NCBI GenBank assembly: GCA_036501185.1
Contig: DASYAU010000134.1
Coordinates: forward strand, 1-64,000
Origin: Korobacter sp036501185
Lineage (GTDB): Bacteria > Acidobacteriota > Terriglobia > Terriglobales > Acidobacteriaceae
DNA: 64,000 bases
Direction: 5' to 3'
In this document: positions 28,055 through 37,553 of the stretch, piece by piece
Layout: each line of letters begins with the position of its first letter
How positions within the stretch are numbered: the first letter of the stretch is position 1
Notes under the pieces: generated by a model
What the model was told of the DNA's origin: nothing
What the model saw: only the letters and a program-made list of their open reading frames with translations
Database searches by the model: none
Translations under genes and position numbers: made by a program

Positions 28055-28843
28055 ATGCCCCTGGTCGAGCTTCGCCACATCACCAAAGTCTTCCGCTCCG
28101 AATCCATCTTCGGCGCGAAGCGCAGCGAAGTCCGCGCCGTCAACGACGTCTCTCTCACCATCGAACGCGGCGAAACCCTCGGCCTCGTGGGCGAATCCGG
28201 CTCCGGCAAAAGCACTCTCGGTCGCATCGTCCTGCGCCTCATCGAACCCACCAGCGGCGAAATCTTCTTCGATGACCGCGACATCACCCGTGTTAACTCA
28301 TCACAAATGCGCACCCTTCGTCGCGACATGCAGATCATTTTCCAGGATCCGTTCGGCTCTCTCGACCCGCGCATGACCGTGCAGCAGGTCCTCGCCGAGC
28401 CTTTCCAGGTTCACGACGATCTCCGCCCGGACGAAGTTCGCCTTCGCACCGCCGAACTCCTTCGCGCCGTCGGTCTCGACGCCTCCGCCCTCCCGCGCTA
28501 CCCCCATGAGTTCAGCGGAGGCCAGCGCCAGCGCATCGGCATCGCCCGCGCCCTCGCTCTCCGTCCCAAGCTCATCGTTGCCGACGAGCCCGTCTCGGCC
28601 CTCGATGTCTCCATCGGCGCACAAATCGTCAATCTTCTCGCTCGATTGCAGCGCGAGTTCTCGCTCACTTACCTCTTCATCTCGCATTCCATGCCGGTCG
28701 TCCGCTATCTCGCAACCCGCATCGCCGTCATGCGCAATGGCGAACTCCTTGAAATCGGTGCCGCCGAACAGATCACCCAATCGCCCCAGCGCGAGTACAC
28801 CCGGTCTCTTCTCGCCGCCACCCCCGAAATCGCCGCCGATTAA
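28055..28843 (+). CDS. Oligopeptide/dipeptide ABC transporter ATPase, DppF/OppF type
   Basis: A 262-residue ATPase. Walker A is GESGSGKST (about 43-51), the Q-loop is in IIFQDPFGSLDPRMTV, the signature is FSGGQRQR, Walker B is LIVADEPVSALD and the H-loop is FISHSM. It energises uptake of peptides or similar solutes. A much longer frame is open upstream to 27365 but crosses another gene and the repeats; the start MPLVELRHITKVF is clear. No permease or binding-protein gene is adjacent. Its likely partner ATPase is at 35.6 kb on the other strand. Confidence 0.93.
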   Translation: MPLVELRHITKVFRSESIFGAKRSEVRAVNDVSLTIERGETLGLVGESGSGKSTLGRIVLRLIEPTSGEIFFDDRDITRVNSSQMRTLRRDMQIIFQDPFGSLDPRMTVQQVLAEPFQVHDDLRPDEVRLRTAELLRAVGLDASALPRYPHEFSGGQRQRIGIARALALRPKLIVADEPVSALDVSIGAQIVNLLARLQREFSLTYLFISHSMPVVRYLATRIAVMRNGELLEIGAAEQITQSPQREYTRSLLAATPEIAAD

Positions 28844-28943
28844 CGCCGCTCGCCGGTGCTAACTCCTCGCCCGCCGATATTACCGTTGAGCAATTAAAAT
28901 TGAGTGCTAGAATCCGCCGAGAATCAGCACTGGAGACTCTCTT

Positions 28944-29690
28944 ATGTCTACTCCCGCAGTCGCTCCTCCGGCCGGCGAAGGCCTTTCCGAAGGCGCACGC
29001 GTCGTCAACACCTTCATTGCTCCCAGCAAGACCTTCACCGACATCAACCGAAGCGCCCGTTGGTGGCTGCCCTTCGTCATCATGGCGATCTTCAGCTATG
29101 CATTTGTCTTCACGGTCGATAAAAAGGTTGGCTTCGACAAGGTCAACGAAAATGCCATCCGCCTGAATGAACGCGCTTCCGAGCGGCTCGATCAATTGTC
29201 CCCGGAACAGCGTGAGCAGCAAGTGGAAATCGGTGTGAAGATCACGCGATACATCGCCTTCTCGGTTCCGGCGATCTCCCTGGTTTTCCTTTTGCTCTCC
29301 TCGTTGATCTTGTGGGGTAGTTACAGCTTTGGAGCCGGTGCCCAGGTGAGCTTCGGCAAATCGATGGCAGTTGTGACCTATAGCAACCTTGTCGGTATTT
29401 TCAAACCGGTACTCGCGATCATTGCCCTGATGGCGGGTGCCGACTCCGACACCTTCAACATGCAAAACCCGGCGGCTACGAACCTCGCAGTACTCGTCGA
29501 TCAGACACAACACAAAGTTCTGTATTCGCTTTGCAGTCAGCTCGACATCATCACCATCTGGACCCTCTGTCTCGTCGCTCTCGGCTTTACCTATATCTGC
29601 AAGGTGAAGAAGGGAACCTCCTTCGCGATCGTTTTTGGCTGGTGGATCGTGACCGTTCTCGTCGCCGTCGGAGCCTCGGCCGCCTTCTAG
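28944..29690 (+). CDS. YIP1-family membrane protein
   Basis: A 248-residue integral membrane protein. After a soluble N-terminus with APSKTFTDINRSARWWLPF, typical of bacterial YIP1 (PF04893) proteins, there are five hydrophobic segments (about 41-60, 105-130, 145-165, 195-215 and 222-243). GGAGA lies upstream of the ATG. Biological role unknown. Confidence 0.85.
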   Translation: MSTPAVAPPAGEGLSEGARVVNTFIAPSKTFTDINRSARWWLPFVIMAIFSYAFVFTVDKKVGFDKVNENAIRLNERASERLDQLSPEQREQQVEIGVKITRYIAFSVPAISLVFLLLSSLILWGSYSFGAGAQVSFGKSMAVVTYSNLVGIFKPVLAIIALMAGADSDTFNMQNPAATNLAVLVDQTQHKVLYSLCSQLDIITIWTLCLVALGFTYICKVKKGTSFAIVFGWWIVTVLVAVGASAAF

Positions 29691-29750
29691 TTCTCGGCTT
29701 CTCTTGGCAGCCTCGCGAGCGCTGCGTATAGTTGCTGCTCGCGAGGCACC

Positions 29751-31043
29751 ATGAAACTCCAACCGCTCTTCCTTCTCCTCTTCTCCGCCGCCCTCTTCGC
29801 CCAAGACGTCACCGCCATCCACGCTGGCTCGCTCATCGACGGCCACTCCGACCAGCCGCTCCACAACAAGTTCATCGTCATCCGCGGCAACCGCATCGAC
29901 TCCATCTCCACCTCCGCTCCCGCCGGCGCGAAGATCATCGAGCTCTCCAACGCCACCGTGCTTCCCGGCCTCGTCGACAGCCACACTCACATCTTTCTCC
30001 AGGGCGAAGATCTTAAGGTCGTCGACTACGACACCCAGCTCCTCAAGTTTCCCGCCTCTTATCGTGCCGTCCGCGCTTCCATCTCTGCACGCCGTGCTCT
30101 CGAAGAAGGCTTCACCACCATTCGCGATGTGGAAACCGAAGGCGCCGGCTACGGTGACGTCGGCATCAAGCAGGCGGTGAACGAAGGCGTGATTCCCGGT
30201 CCGCGCATGTTCATCGTCACCCGCGCTATCTCCACCACCGGCGGCTATCCCCTCGAAGGCTATGCGCCCGAGATCATGGACATCATCCCCAAAGGCGCGC
30301 AGCTCATCGACGGTCCTGTCGAAGCCCGCAAGGCCGCTCGCGAACAGCTCAGCCGCGGCGCCGACTGGATCAAGGTCTACATGACTCATCGCTCCTGGGT
30401 GGACAAAGATGGCCATCTCGTTTCGCAGCCCACGCTCACCCTCGACGAAATCAAGGCCGTGAGCGATGAAGCCCACGGCTGGGGACGCCACGTGGCCTGC
30501 CACGCCTACGGCGGCATCGGCCTTCAGCGCGCTCTCGACGGCGGATGCGACTCCATCGAGCACGGCCTCGATCTTAGCGACGCCAACATCGCGCAAATGA
30601 AGCGCCAGGGCACCTGGTTCGTTCCCACCCTCGCCATCTACTACAAGGACAATGCCGATCCCAACACGCCCGACGGCCGCCGCGATCGCGCCCGCTGGGC
30701 CGCCCACGAAGTCTCGTTCAAGAAAGCCATGGCCGCCGGCGTGAAGATCGCCTTCGGCACCGATATCGGCGGCTTCGATTGGAAGGAGCCCATCGCCCAG
30801 GAATTCTCCGTCATGGTCCGCCTCGGGATGGGCCCCATGGAAGCCATTCGCTGCGCCACCTCGCACGCTGCTGAATTGCTCGACATGCAAGGCCAGATCG
30901 GCACCATTGCCCCCGGCGCCTACGCTGACATCATCGCCGTCAACGGCGACCCGCTCTCGCAAATCAATTTGCTCGAAAATGTGCAGTTCGTCATGAAGGA
31001 CGGCAAAGTCTACAAGTCTGAGGGCCACTTCGAAGCGCACTGA
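29751..31043 (+). CDS. Exported metal-dependent amidohydrolase
   Basis: A 430-residue amidohydrolase with a signal peptide (PLFLLLFSAALFAQ). Metal ligands appear in the expected order: HTH (LVDSHTHIF), Lys (WIKVYMTH), His (VACHAYGG), His (SIEHGLDL) and Asp (FGTDIGG). It belongs to the imidazolonepropionase-like/prolidase branch, common among exported acidobacterial proteins and often annotated Xaa-Pro dipeptidase. Periplasmic hydrolysis of a peptide or amide is likely, but the substrate is unknown. A TATAGT box lies 18 nt before the ATG. Confidence 0.93.
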   Translation: MKLQPLFLLLFSAALFAQDVTAIHAGSLIDGHSDQPLHNKFIVIRGNRIDSISTSAPAGAKIIELSNATVLPGLVDSHTHIFLQGEDLKVVDYDTQLLKFPASYRAVRASISARRALEEGFTTIRDVETEGAGYGDVGIKQAVNEGVIPGPRMFIVTRAISTTGGYPLEGYAPEIMDIIPKGAQLIDGPVEARKAAREQLSRGADWIKVYMTHRSWVDKDGHLVSQPTLTLDEIKAVSDEAHGWGRHVACHAYGGIGLQRALDGGCDSIEHGLDLSDANIAQMKRQGTWFVPTLAIYYKDNADPNTPDGRRDRARWAAHEVSFKKAMAAGVKIAFGTDIGGFDWKEPIAQEFSVMVRLGMGPMEAIRCATSHAAELLDMQGQIGTIAPGAYADIIAVNGDPLSQINLLENVQFVMKDGKVYKSEGHFEAH

Positions 31044-31078
31044 ACGATGCGACGTAGAAGTCGTACAATGGCGCAATC

Positions 31079-31510
31079 ATGTCCCTGCTATCGCTCTGCG
31101 ACCAGCCGCCCGCCTTCGTTTCCATCGACGCGACCGTTGCCGACGCCATCCGAACCATGATCGATCGCCACACCGGCGCTGTCGCCATCGTTGACCACGA
31201 CAACGTTGTCGCCGGCATGTTCAGCGAGCGCGATGTCATGAGAAAGTTCGCCCTCTCCGGGCGGGCCGCCGACCAGGCACCGGTTCTCGAGTACATGAGC
31301 CACTACGTCGTCATGGCGTCGCCCGAAACCACCGCCGCAGAGGCCCTCGAAACCATGGTGCAGTCGCACCACCGTCATCTTCCGGTCGTCGACCAAGCCG
31401 GCAAGCTCCTTGGTGTGCTCTCCATCCGTCACGTTCTCGAGGCTAAAATCGATCTCCTCGCCGAGCAATTGCGCCGCGCGGAAAACGCCAAACCCACCAC
31501 CATCCAATAG
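31079..31510 (+). CDS. Tandem CBS-domain protein
   Basis: A 143-residue protein made of two CBS motifs (about 5-60 and 70-130), with no other domain. Typical pieces are VADAIRTMIDRHTGAVAIVDHDNVVAGMFSERDVMRK and HRHLPVVDQAGKLLGVLSIRHV, cited here as long motifs only by position at about residues 18-54 and 97-121. Such proteins bind adenine nucleotides and regulate partners. TACAAT stands 9 nt before the start. Confidence 0.92.
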   Translation: MSLLSLCDQPPAFVSIDATVADAIRTMIDRHTGAVAIVDHDNVVAGMFSERDVMRKFALSGRAADQAPVLEYMSHYVVMASPETTAAEALETMVQSHHRHLPVVDQAGKLLGVLSIRHVLEAKIDLLAEQLRRAENAKPTTIQ

Positions 31511-31516
31511 CTCCCG

Positions 31517-31522
31517 TAAGAT
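31517..31522 (+). promoter_or_regulatory. TANNNT box 6 nt before mnmE start
   Basis: TAAGAT, 6 nt, GTG 31529; no Shine-Dalgarno. Confidence 0.5.
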
Positions 31523-31528
31523 AACTAT

Positions 31529-32878
31529 GTGAACCTCGACGACACCATCGTCGCCATCGCCACTCCGCCCGGACGTGGTGGCATCGGTGTCGTCCGTCTC
31601 GCCGGCCCCGAAGCTCGCGCCGTCGCGCAATCGATGTTGAAGGCCCCAGAGTTCAACCCGCAGCACGCGCATTTCACCGAGCTAATCGACCCCGAATCCG
31701 GCGACCGTCTCGATGAAGTCGTCGTGACATACTTCGCCAAGCCACACTCCTACACCACCGACGACATCATCGAACTCTCCTGTCACGGCTCACCCGTCCT
31801 GCTCGCCCGCATCGTCGAACTCTGTCTCGCACGCGGCCTGCGCCTCGCGGATCCCGGCGAGTTCACCATGCGCGCCTTCCTCAACGGCCGCATCGACCTC
31901 ACCCAGGCCGAAGCCGTCCGCGATCTCATCGACTCGCAAACCCTCTACCAGGCCAAGATCGCCGCGCAGCAGCTCGGAGGCTCCGTCTCGCGCCGCATCC
32001 AGCCCATTAAGCAGGAACTTGTGAATCTGATCGCCGTCCTCGAAGCTGGCATCGACTTCGCCGAGGACGACGTCTCCGTCCTCCCCGCGGAACAGGCCAT
32101 CGCTCGAATCGCCGGCATCCGCGCGCCCCTGGCCAAGCTTCAGGAGGGTTTCGCCTTCGGCAAGGTCGTGCACGAAGGCCTCACGCTCGCTATCGTTGGC
32201 CGTCCGAACGTAGGGAAGTCGAGCCTCTTCAATCAGCTCGTGGAGCGTGATCGCGCCATCGTCACTGCGATTCCCGGCACCACCCGCGATCTCGTCACTG
32301 AAACCGTCTCCCTCGGCGGGATCCCCGTCCACCTCGTCGATACCGCCGGAATTCGCGAGGCGCATGACGAAGCCGAGAGCATCGGCATCCAGAAATCACG
32401 TGAAGCCATGGCCGATGCCGACCTCGTTCTCGTGGTCATCGATGCTCACCAGTCCTCACATGACGTCGACCGCCAACTCATCAGCGCCGCCTCTGCACGC
32501 AGCGCCATCGTCGTCGAAAACAAAATTGACCTGGGCCGCCATACCACAACCAACGGAGTAGAAATCCCGGTTGTGCACACTTCGGCGACCACCGGCGAGG
32601 GCATCGCCGAATTACGCGAACAAATTTTGCGAATGGTTTCCGGCGAATCTGGCCGCGAAGAGAGCGGCTTCCTCACCAACCTGCGCCAGCATCAGCTCGT
32701 CACTGATTCCCTCAAGGCGCTCGACTCCGCGGAAAACGCGCTTCAACTCAAGGTCCCACACGAAATGGTCCTCATGGACCTCTACAACGCGCTTCGCCCG
32801 CTCGACGACATCACCGGCGCCACCACCGCCGACGATATCCTCAACCTCATCTTTTCCACCTTCTGCATCGGCAAGTAA
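31529..32878 (+). CDS. mnmE: tRNA modification GTPase MnmE (TrmE)
   Basis: A 449-residue GTPase that, with MnmG, installs the 5-carboxymethylaminomethyl group on U34 of tRNAs. The N-terminal folate-binding domain (TIVAIATPPGRGGIGVVRLA), helical domain and inserted G domain are present. G1 is GRPNVGKSS, G2 is IPGTTRD, G3 is DTAG and G4 is ENKID. The obligatory C-terminal CIGK is intact, with the catalytic Cys. The start is GTG. Confidence 0.98.
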   Translation: MNLDDTIVAIATPPGRGGIGVVRLAGPEARAVAQSMLKAPEFNPQHAHFTELIDPESGDRLDEVVVTYFAKPHSYTTDDIIELSCHGSPVLLARIVELCLARGLRLADPGEFTMRAFLNGRIDLTQAEAVRDLIDSQTLYQAKIAAQQLGGSVSRRIQPIKQELVNLIAVLEAGIDFAEDDVSVLPAEQAIARIAGIRAPLAKLQEGFAFGKVVHEGLTLAIVGRPNVGKSSLFNQLVERDRAIVTAIPGTTRDLVTETVSLGGIPVHLVDTAGIREAHDEAESIGIQKSREAMADADLVLVVIDAHQSSHDVDRQLISAASARSAIVVENKIDLGRHTTTNGVEIPVVHTSATTGEGIAELREQILRMVSGESGREESGFLTNLRQHQLVTDSLKALDSAENALQLKVPHEMVLMDLYNALRPLDDITGATTADDILNLIFSTFCIGK

Positions 32879-32900
32879 GCTTCCACGTTCTGTACGTAAG

Positions 32901-32970
32901 TAAGCTTTGTGTCAGGGCAGCGCTTCAGCGCTGCCGAAATCGCCGCGATAAAACAGGGCTTTAGCCCCTG
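32901..32970. repeat. Dispersed REP-like element, single copy
   Basis: It contains the same perfect palindrome GGCAGCGCTTCAGCGCTGCC (32915-32934 region) followed 20 nt later by GGGCTTTAGCCCCTG. This is the same order as at 27979-28041. It lies between the convergent mnmE and rnhA genes and could also act as a transcription barrier. Confidence 0.8.
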
Positions 32971-32971
32971 C

Positions 32972-33580
32972 TCACTTCACTCGAACCTTTACGAACGTCC
33001 CATCCGGCAGCTTCGTCCCAAGGAATTGCACCACGCCGTCCTTCACAATGCCATTCACTTCCGCGGGTTGCTTCTCGTACTGCCGCGCCTCGCTCGGCCG
33101 TGGGCTCTCGCCGGACTTCCGCCCCATCCCGCGATCCATCGCCTCGTTCGCCAGTGCATCAGCCTCTTTATTGCCGCCGCGCAGCGTGTGCTCGATGCGG
33201 AACCATTCCAACGAGCGGATCATCACCCGCGCCTTCGAGTACAAATCCTGCAACTGTGGCGCCCGCACCTTGTACTCGCCCTTGATCTGCTTCACCAGCA
33301 GCTCAGAGTCCGCCACCACTCTCATCGCCCGATGCCCGTGCTTGACCGCGTAATCCAGCGCCGCCAGCAGTCCCGAGTATTCCGCGACATTGTTCGTCTG
33401 GTGTCCAAGATATCCGCTGAGTTGGTCCACCTTCTGCCCGCGCTCGTCTTCCAGTACCACACCAAATCCGGCTGGACCGGGATTTCCCCTCGCGCCTCCG
33501 TCCACGTGCGCAACCAATAACTTTTCCGGCTTTTTCGGCGCGGCTTCTGTGGGGAAAAGCGAGTCCGTATTCGGCGTCAT
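32972..33580 (-). CDS. Ribonuclease HI-like protein
   Basis: A 202-residue protein. An RNase H fold at about residues 20-150 has the acidic quartet: Asp in HVDGGARGNPG, Glu in NNVAEYSGLLAAL, Asp in VVADSELLVKQIKG and Asp in NKEADALANEAMD. This is the RnhA branch with NNVAEY, common in archaea and some bacteria. A C-terminal extension of about 50 residues (DGVVQFLGTKLPDGTFVKVRVK) is unusual and of unknown role. It cuts RNA in RNA-DNA hybrids. Confidence 0.92.
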   Translation of the reverse strand: MTPNTDSLFPTEAAPKKPEKLLVAHVDGGARGNPGPAGFGVVLEDERGQKVDQLSGYLGHQTNNVAEYSGLLAALDYAVKHGHRAMRVVADSELLVKQIKGEYKVRAPQLQDLYSKARVMIRSLEWFRIEHTLRGGNKEADALANEAMDRGMGRKSGESPRPSEARQYEKQPAEVNGIVKDGVVQFLGTKLPDGTFVKVRVK

Positions 33581-33586
33581 GCAGCG

Positions 33587-33592
33587 AGTCTA
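33587..33592 (-). promoter_or_regulatory. TANNNT box 6 nt before RNase H start
   Basis: On the minus strand, TAGACT, 6 nt, ATG at 33580; no Shine-Dalgarno. Confidence 0.45.
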
Positions 33593-33606
33593 AATCAAAT
33601 CGTGGC

Positions 33607-34836
33607 TCACGCCTGCGAGCTAAGCCATTGGTCCTCGCGCTTTCGCAATTTCGAATACGACCACAGCGACACGGCGAGTGTACCGGCCACCAGCAGCCAC
33701 GGAATTGCAGGCGACACCCAGAGGAAGCCGGTGCCGTAAGTGATCAATGCCATCCACAGCGCGACCAGGGCGGCGCCAATCGCCAGCGGCTCGCTCCACC
33801 CTCTGCGAGGAGTTCCCATTCCAACCGAGGCGACCGCCTGGATCGCCAGCGAGAACGGCACCGCGACGACCAGATCCACGAAGTAGTGCTGTCCCAAGGC
33901 GAGCGTCGCCAGCAGCGTAAGAAAAAGCAGAATGCCAACTGCGACCCGCAGCCATGTGGCGCTTTTGTAGGTGTTCCAGTAAGCCAGCAGCATCCATGCC
34001 ACATGCAGCGATGGCATCGCGTTGCGCTCGCCACGCACCACCACCGGGTGCGGCGGAATGGCGCGCAACAAAGAGAATGGAGGCGGTGTCCAGGGGAACT
34101 GGTTGCCGAACAAAAATAACGGTCCCGTTCCCGGCACAATGGAATAACACAATGCGCCGATCGGTCCGGCGAGTACGAAGGCCAGCAATGCATTCCGTGC
34201 CCGCTTCAGGTCCGGCAGCTGCATGGCGTAAACCAATGCGATCGGCAACAGCAAGATGTCGTAAGCCACGGAAAGCGTGCGCAGTGGACCCGGCACATCG
34301 AAGAGCTGTCCTACCCAAAAACTGATCGGCAATCCCAAGCTGCCATCCGCCGAAAGCAGGTAGAGGTCCATCGTCTTCGGATGCAGATAAGTGCTGTTCG
34401 TCAGGAAGTACGTTGTCGCGACGGCGCCGAGAGCGAGGAGCGCGCATGGCAAAAATGCATAGAACGCGATGTACCGGCGATTTTCTTGCCACAGCGCACG
34501 TACACCAAGTACGAGCAGGCTGCTCAATCCAAGGAACGAACAGAGCGCGAGGAAGTAAAAGCGGTAACGCAGAATTCCCTGGTCGAGCGCGACCATCGAG
34601 CAAACGCCCACAACCAACCAGAGCAGGTCCATCCACGAGCGGCGAACTCGTGCGACGACGAAGGCGGTTCCGGCGAGTCCGTAAGCGAGAAAAGGCGAAG
34701 TCAGATAATGCGAATAAGCAAAACCGCTCGCCGCAATTCCGTAAAGCAGCACTACCAGCAACACGGCGAGGGGAACACGTAACCAGGATGCCAGGGGCTT
34801 TTCTTCGCTGCCCCGGGCCGCAACGGCGGTGCTCAT
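33607..34836 (-). CDS. PAP2/Aur1-like polytopic membrane protein
   Basis: A 409-residue protein with about ten hydrophobic helices. The PAP2_3 (inositolphosphotransferase-like) catalytic signature is present as RNAMPSLHVAW and GQHYFVDLVVAVP (SxH and HxxxD). These enzymes transfer or remove phosphate on lipids at the outer face of the membrane. The substrate is unknown; sphingolipid-type head group transfer is possible. It overlaps the upstream phosphoesterase gene by 4 nt. Confidence 0.88.
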   Translation of the reverse strand: MSTAVAARGSEEKPLASWLRVPLAVLLVVLLYGIAASGFAYSHYLTSPFLAYGLAGTAFVVARVRRSWMDLLWLVVGVCSMVALDQGILRYRFYFLALCSFLGLSSLLVLGVRALWQENRRYIAFYAFLPCALLALGAVATTYFLTNSTYLHPKTMDLYLLSADGSLGLPISFWVGQLFDVPGPLRTLSVAYDILLLPIALVYAMQLPDLKRARNALLAFVLAGPIGALCYSIVPGTGPLFLFGNQFPWTPPPFSLLRAIPPHPVVVRGERNAMPSLHVAWMLLAYWNTYKSATWLRVAVGILLFLTLLATLALGQHYFVDLVVAVPFSLAIQAVASVGMGTPRRGWSEPLAIGAALVALWMALITYGTGFLWVSPAIPWLLVAGTLAVSLWSYSKLRKREDQWLSSQA

Positions 34837-35588
34837 CTCCCCATCCGCAGCCGCACCGCGAGGTATTCAGGCAACTCCGCGGCGATGATGCGGTGCTGTG
34901 CCAGTTCGACCGGGTAGGGCACCCGATAGAACTTCATCGCGTTCGCATCGGAATCGAACAGCGCAAATCCCAGCCGCCAGTCGCCATCGCGGGGCTGCCC
35001 GATCGAGCCGGGATTGAGAAGATAGCGACCATCCGGCAGCAACGGCAGATCGAATGTCTCTTCTTCCGTCATGCTCCGGTACTTCGGACGTATCGCTTCG
35101 ACGTATCCCTTGCGCAGCATGTATCCGCCCTGCACATGCGTATGGCCGAAGAATGTCACCGGCAAGTTTTGCGCACGGAACACTTCGAACGCCGCGGCGC
35201 TCGACAGTAAGTACTCGTCTTCATCAATCGGCGACCCATGTGCAAACTGGCCGTCCTGGTATCCCGGGATTTCCATTGGACCCATCGGCAGCCGCCGCAC
35301 CCATTCGCGGTTTTCCGGAGTCAACGTCTCCATCGTCCAGCTCACCGCTTTGTCCGCCACGGCATTGAAGCCGAACGTGTCGGTCAACCCCGAGCAGGCT
35401 TTGTCATGGTTGCCGCGAACAATTGGACCTTCCAGCTCGCGCACGATCTCCACCACTTCGTTCGGACTCGCACCATAGCCCACGATGTCGCCGAGGTTCA
35501 GCACCACGTCGTGCTCCGGCGCCGCCGCCAGTGCGGTTTGCAGGGCTTCCAGGTTGCTATGGATGTCGCTGATGATCAGGTAGCGCAT
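34833..35588 (-). CDS. YfcE/DevT-like metallophosphoesterase
   Basis: A 251-residue cytoplasmic calcineurin-like phosphoesterase. Metal motifs are ISDIHSN (D-x-H), LGDIVGYG (GD), VRGNHDKA (GNHD), FAHGSP and FFGHTHVQGG (GHTH). It ends in PGSIGQPRDGDWRLGF, typical for the group. Substrate unknown. It starts just after the terminator of the ABC ATPase gene and is coupled to the PAP2-like gene. Confidence 0.93.
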   Translation of the reverse strand: MRYLIISDIHSNLEALQTALAAAPEHDVVLNLGDIVGYGASPNEVVEIVRELEGPIVRGNHDKACSGLTDTFGFNAVADKAVSWTMETLTPENREWVRRLPMGPMEIPGYQDGQFAHGSPIDEDEYLLSSAAAFEVFRAQNLPVTFFGHTHVQGGYMLRKGYVEAIRPKYRSMTEEETFDLPLLPDGRYLLNPGSIGQPRDGDWRLGFALFDSDANAMKFYRVPYPVELAQHRIIAAELPEYLAVRLRMGR

Positions 35589-35600
35589 GTCTCACGAAAA

Positions 35601-35615
35601 AAGCCCGGCATTTTG

Positions 35616-35626
<11 letters not shown>
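35601..35626 (-). terminator. Terminator overlapping the stop codon of the DppD-type gene
   Basis: On the minus strand, AAGCCCG...CGGGCTT followed by TTTTTCG. The TGA of the ATPase (35616-35618) lies in the loop, so the hairpin includes the last codons. Confidence 0.85.
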
Positions 35627-36614
<988 letters not shown>

Positions 36615-36920
36615 GAAGCGATGTTAACAGCACGAAAAATATCGAAATTTGATCTCAAATCCGCTCTGAAAACGAACTTCTTGCAATTTTGCGTTCCATG
36701 AAAAGCCGCGCCAATAGTGGAAAGTCTCAAGATATTCACAATCGCCTCACCTTTCCGCATCCGGACGAGAATTGAAGTTTCTCGCGGGATGGCGCGGAAA
36801 TCCGCGCCAGTCGCGGCTTTCTACGTTCGGCACAAAATTCTGCTGCACAAATTTCGGGCAGGACGCCTGTGGAATCTCTCTAACTCGCTGAAAATGCGGG
36901 TGTTTTAGCAACACGATTTC
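36615..36920. other. AT-richer gene-free stretch upstream of the structured RNA
   Basis: No gene. It contains a perfect hairpin GGCGCGGA-aa-TCCGCGCC at 36791-36808 without a T-tract, and otherwise AT-rich sequence unlike the flanking genes. Confidence 0.5.
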
Positions 36921-36923
36921 GCA

Positions 36924-36951
36924 TTGACTTAATTTACTCCGGGAGTATGTT
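36924..36951 (+). promoter_or_regulatory. Strong sigma70-like promoter of the structured RNA
   Basis: TTGACT (36924-36929), a 16-nt spacer, TATGTT (36946-36951). The start would be near 36958, about 10 nt before the first closing stem of the RNA. There is no start codon with a ribosome-binding site for the next 590 nt. Confidence 0.7.
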
Positions 36952-36957
36952 CACACT

Positions 36958-37440
36958 CGTTCTTTGACAGTTCTGAAGTTTTCCCGGTTGGCGATAAGTC
37001 CGGGGCTCAAGCAAGCTCACGGTAGCCAACTTCGGAAAGAAACTACGGGAAGCGCTGCAATCCGCAAGGGTTGCAGACCTGATGGGGAGCGACGGTTCCC
37101 CAAGTCGGAAGCGACGGCATCCGATCCTTCTCACAACGGCCGCGAGGTCGCAGCGAAAAGGAATCCCGCTAGCCAAAATCCGGAGATCTGACTACGAGAG
37201 GGGCCGCAAGGGTCTATAGCGAGTTGCTGGTTGAGGCGAACGAGAACTGATTCGAAGGCAAGATGGAATCCCGAGGAGTTGACCGGTTTATCCGGTTGGC
37301 GGCAAGCCCGGAGCCCAAGCGAAGATCGAGCATCGCGACCGCAAGGAAACGGTGTTGGGTAGGTCGGCAAGGGTCTTAAGCGAGCCGCTGGTCGAGACGA
37401 ATAGGTCTTCACAACCTCGGGATTTCTTGTTTTTATTTTC
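36958..37440 (+). ncRNA. Candidate structured RNA with two related tandem domains
   Basis: Domain 1 (36968-37249) is closed by CAGTTCT/AGAACTG. Domain 2 (37267-37424) is closed by a perfect 10-bp stem AATCCCGAGG/CCTCGGGATT, followed at once by the U-rich tract TCTTGTTTTTATTTT. Both domains share a 5' block (CCGGTTGGCG.. AAG.CCGG.GC.CAAGC; 36984 and 37292) and a 3' block (GCAAGGGTCT..AGCGAG.. GCTGGT.GAG.CGAA; 37206 and 37366). Between these blocks domain 1 holds an extra segment of well over 100 nt with clear hairpins, such as CTGCAATC-CGCAAG-GGTTGCAG and GGGGA..TTCCCC. No ORF spans it. I cannot match it to a known family. It could be an independent RNA or a tandem riboswitch for the gene at 37554. 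Confidence 0.6.
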
Positions 37441-37553
37441 AGAGTTCCCGCCTGTCGTTTTCTTCGATTTTTCCTCCGTCGTGATTTGACCGCTGCGATC
37501 TTTCCGATTCATACTTCACGCCAACAAATTCTCCCTCCCCAGGAGATGCTCGA

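Noticed and set aside
28773..31076. 767-codon open frame on the minus strand
   Set aside because: It is antisense to three well-supported genes (YIP1, amidohydrolase and the end of the ATPase). Its translation has biased Gly/Asp/Val/Glu content and no motifs, as expected from the complement of GC-rich coding DNA.
36995..37010. AAGTCCGGGGCTC, resembling conserved region I of RNase P RNA
   Set aside because: The other conserved RNase P blocks (AGGGTGAAA, AGANNNATG, CCGGCTTA) are absent, and the overall layout as two repeated domains does not fit rnpB.
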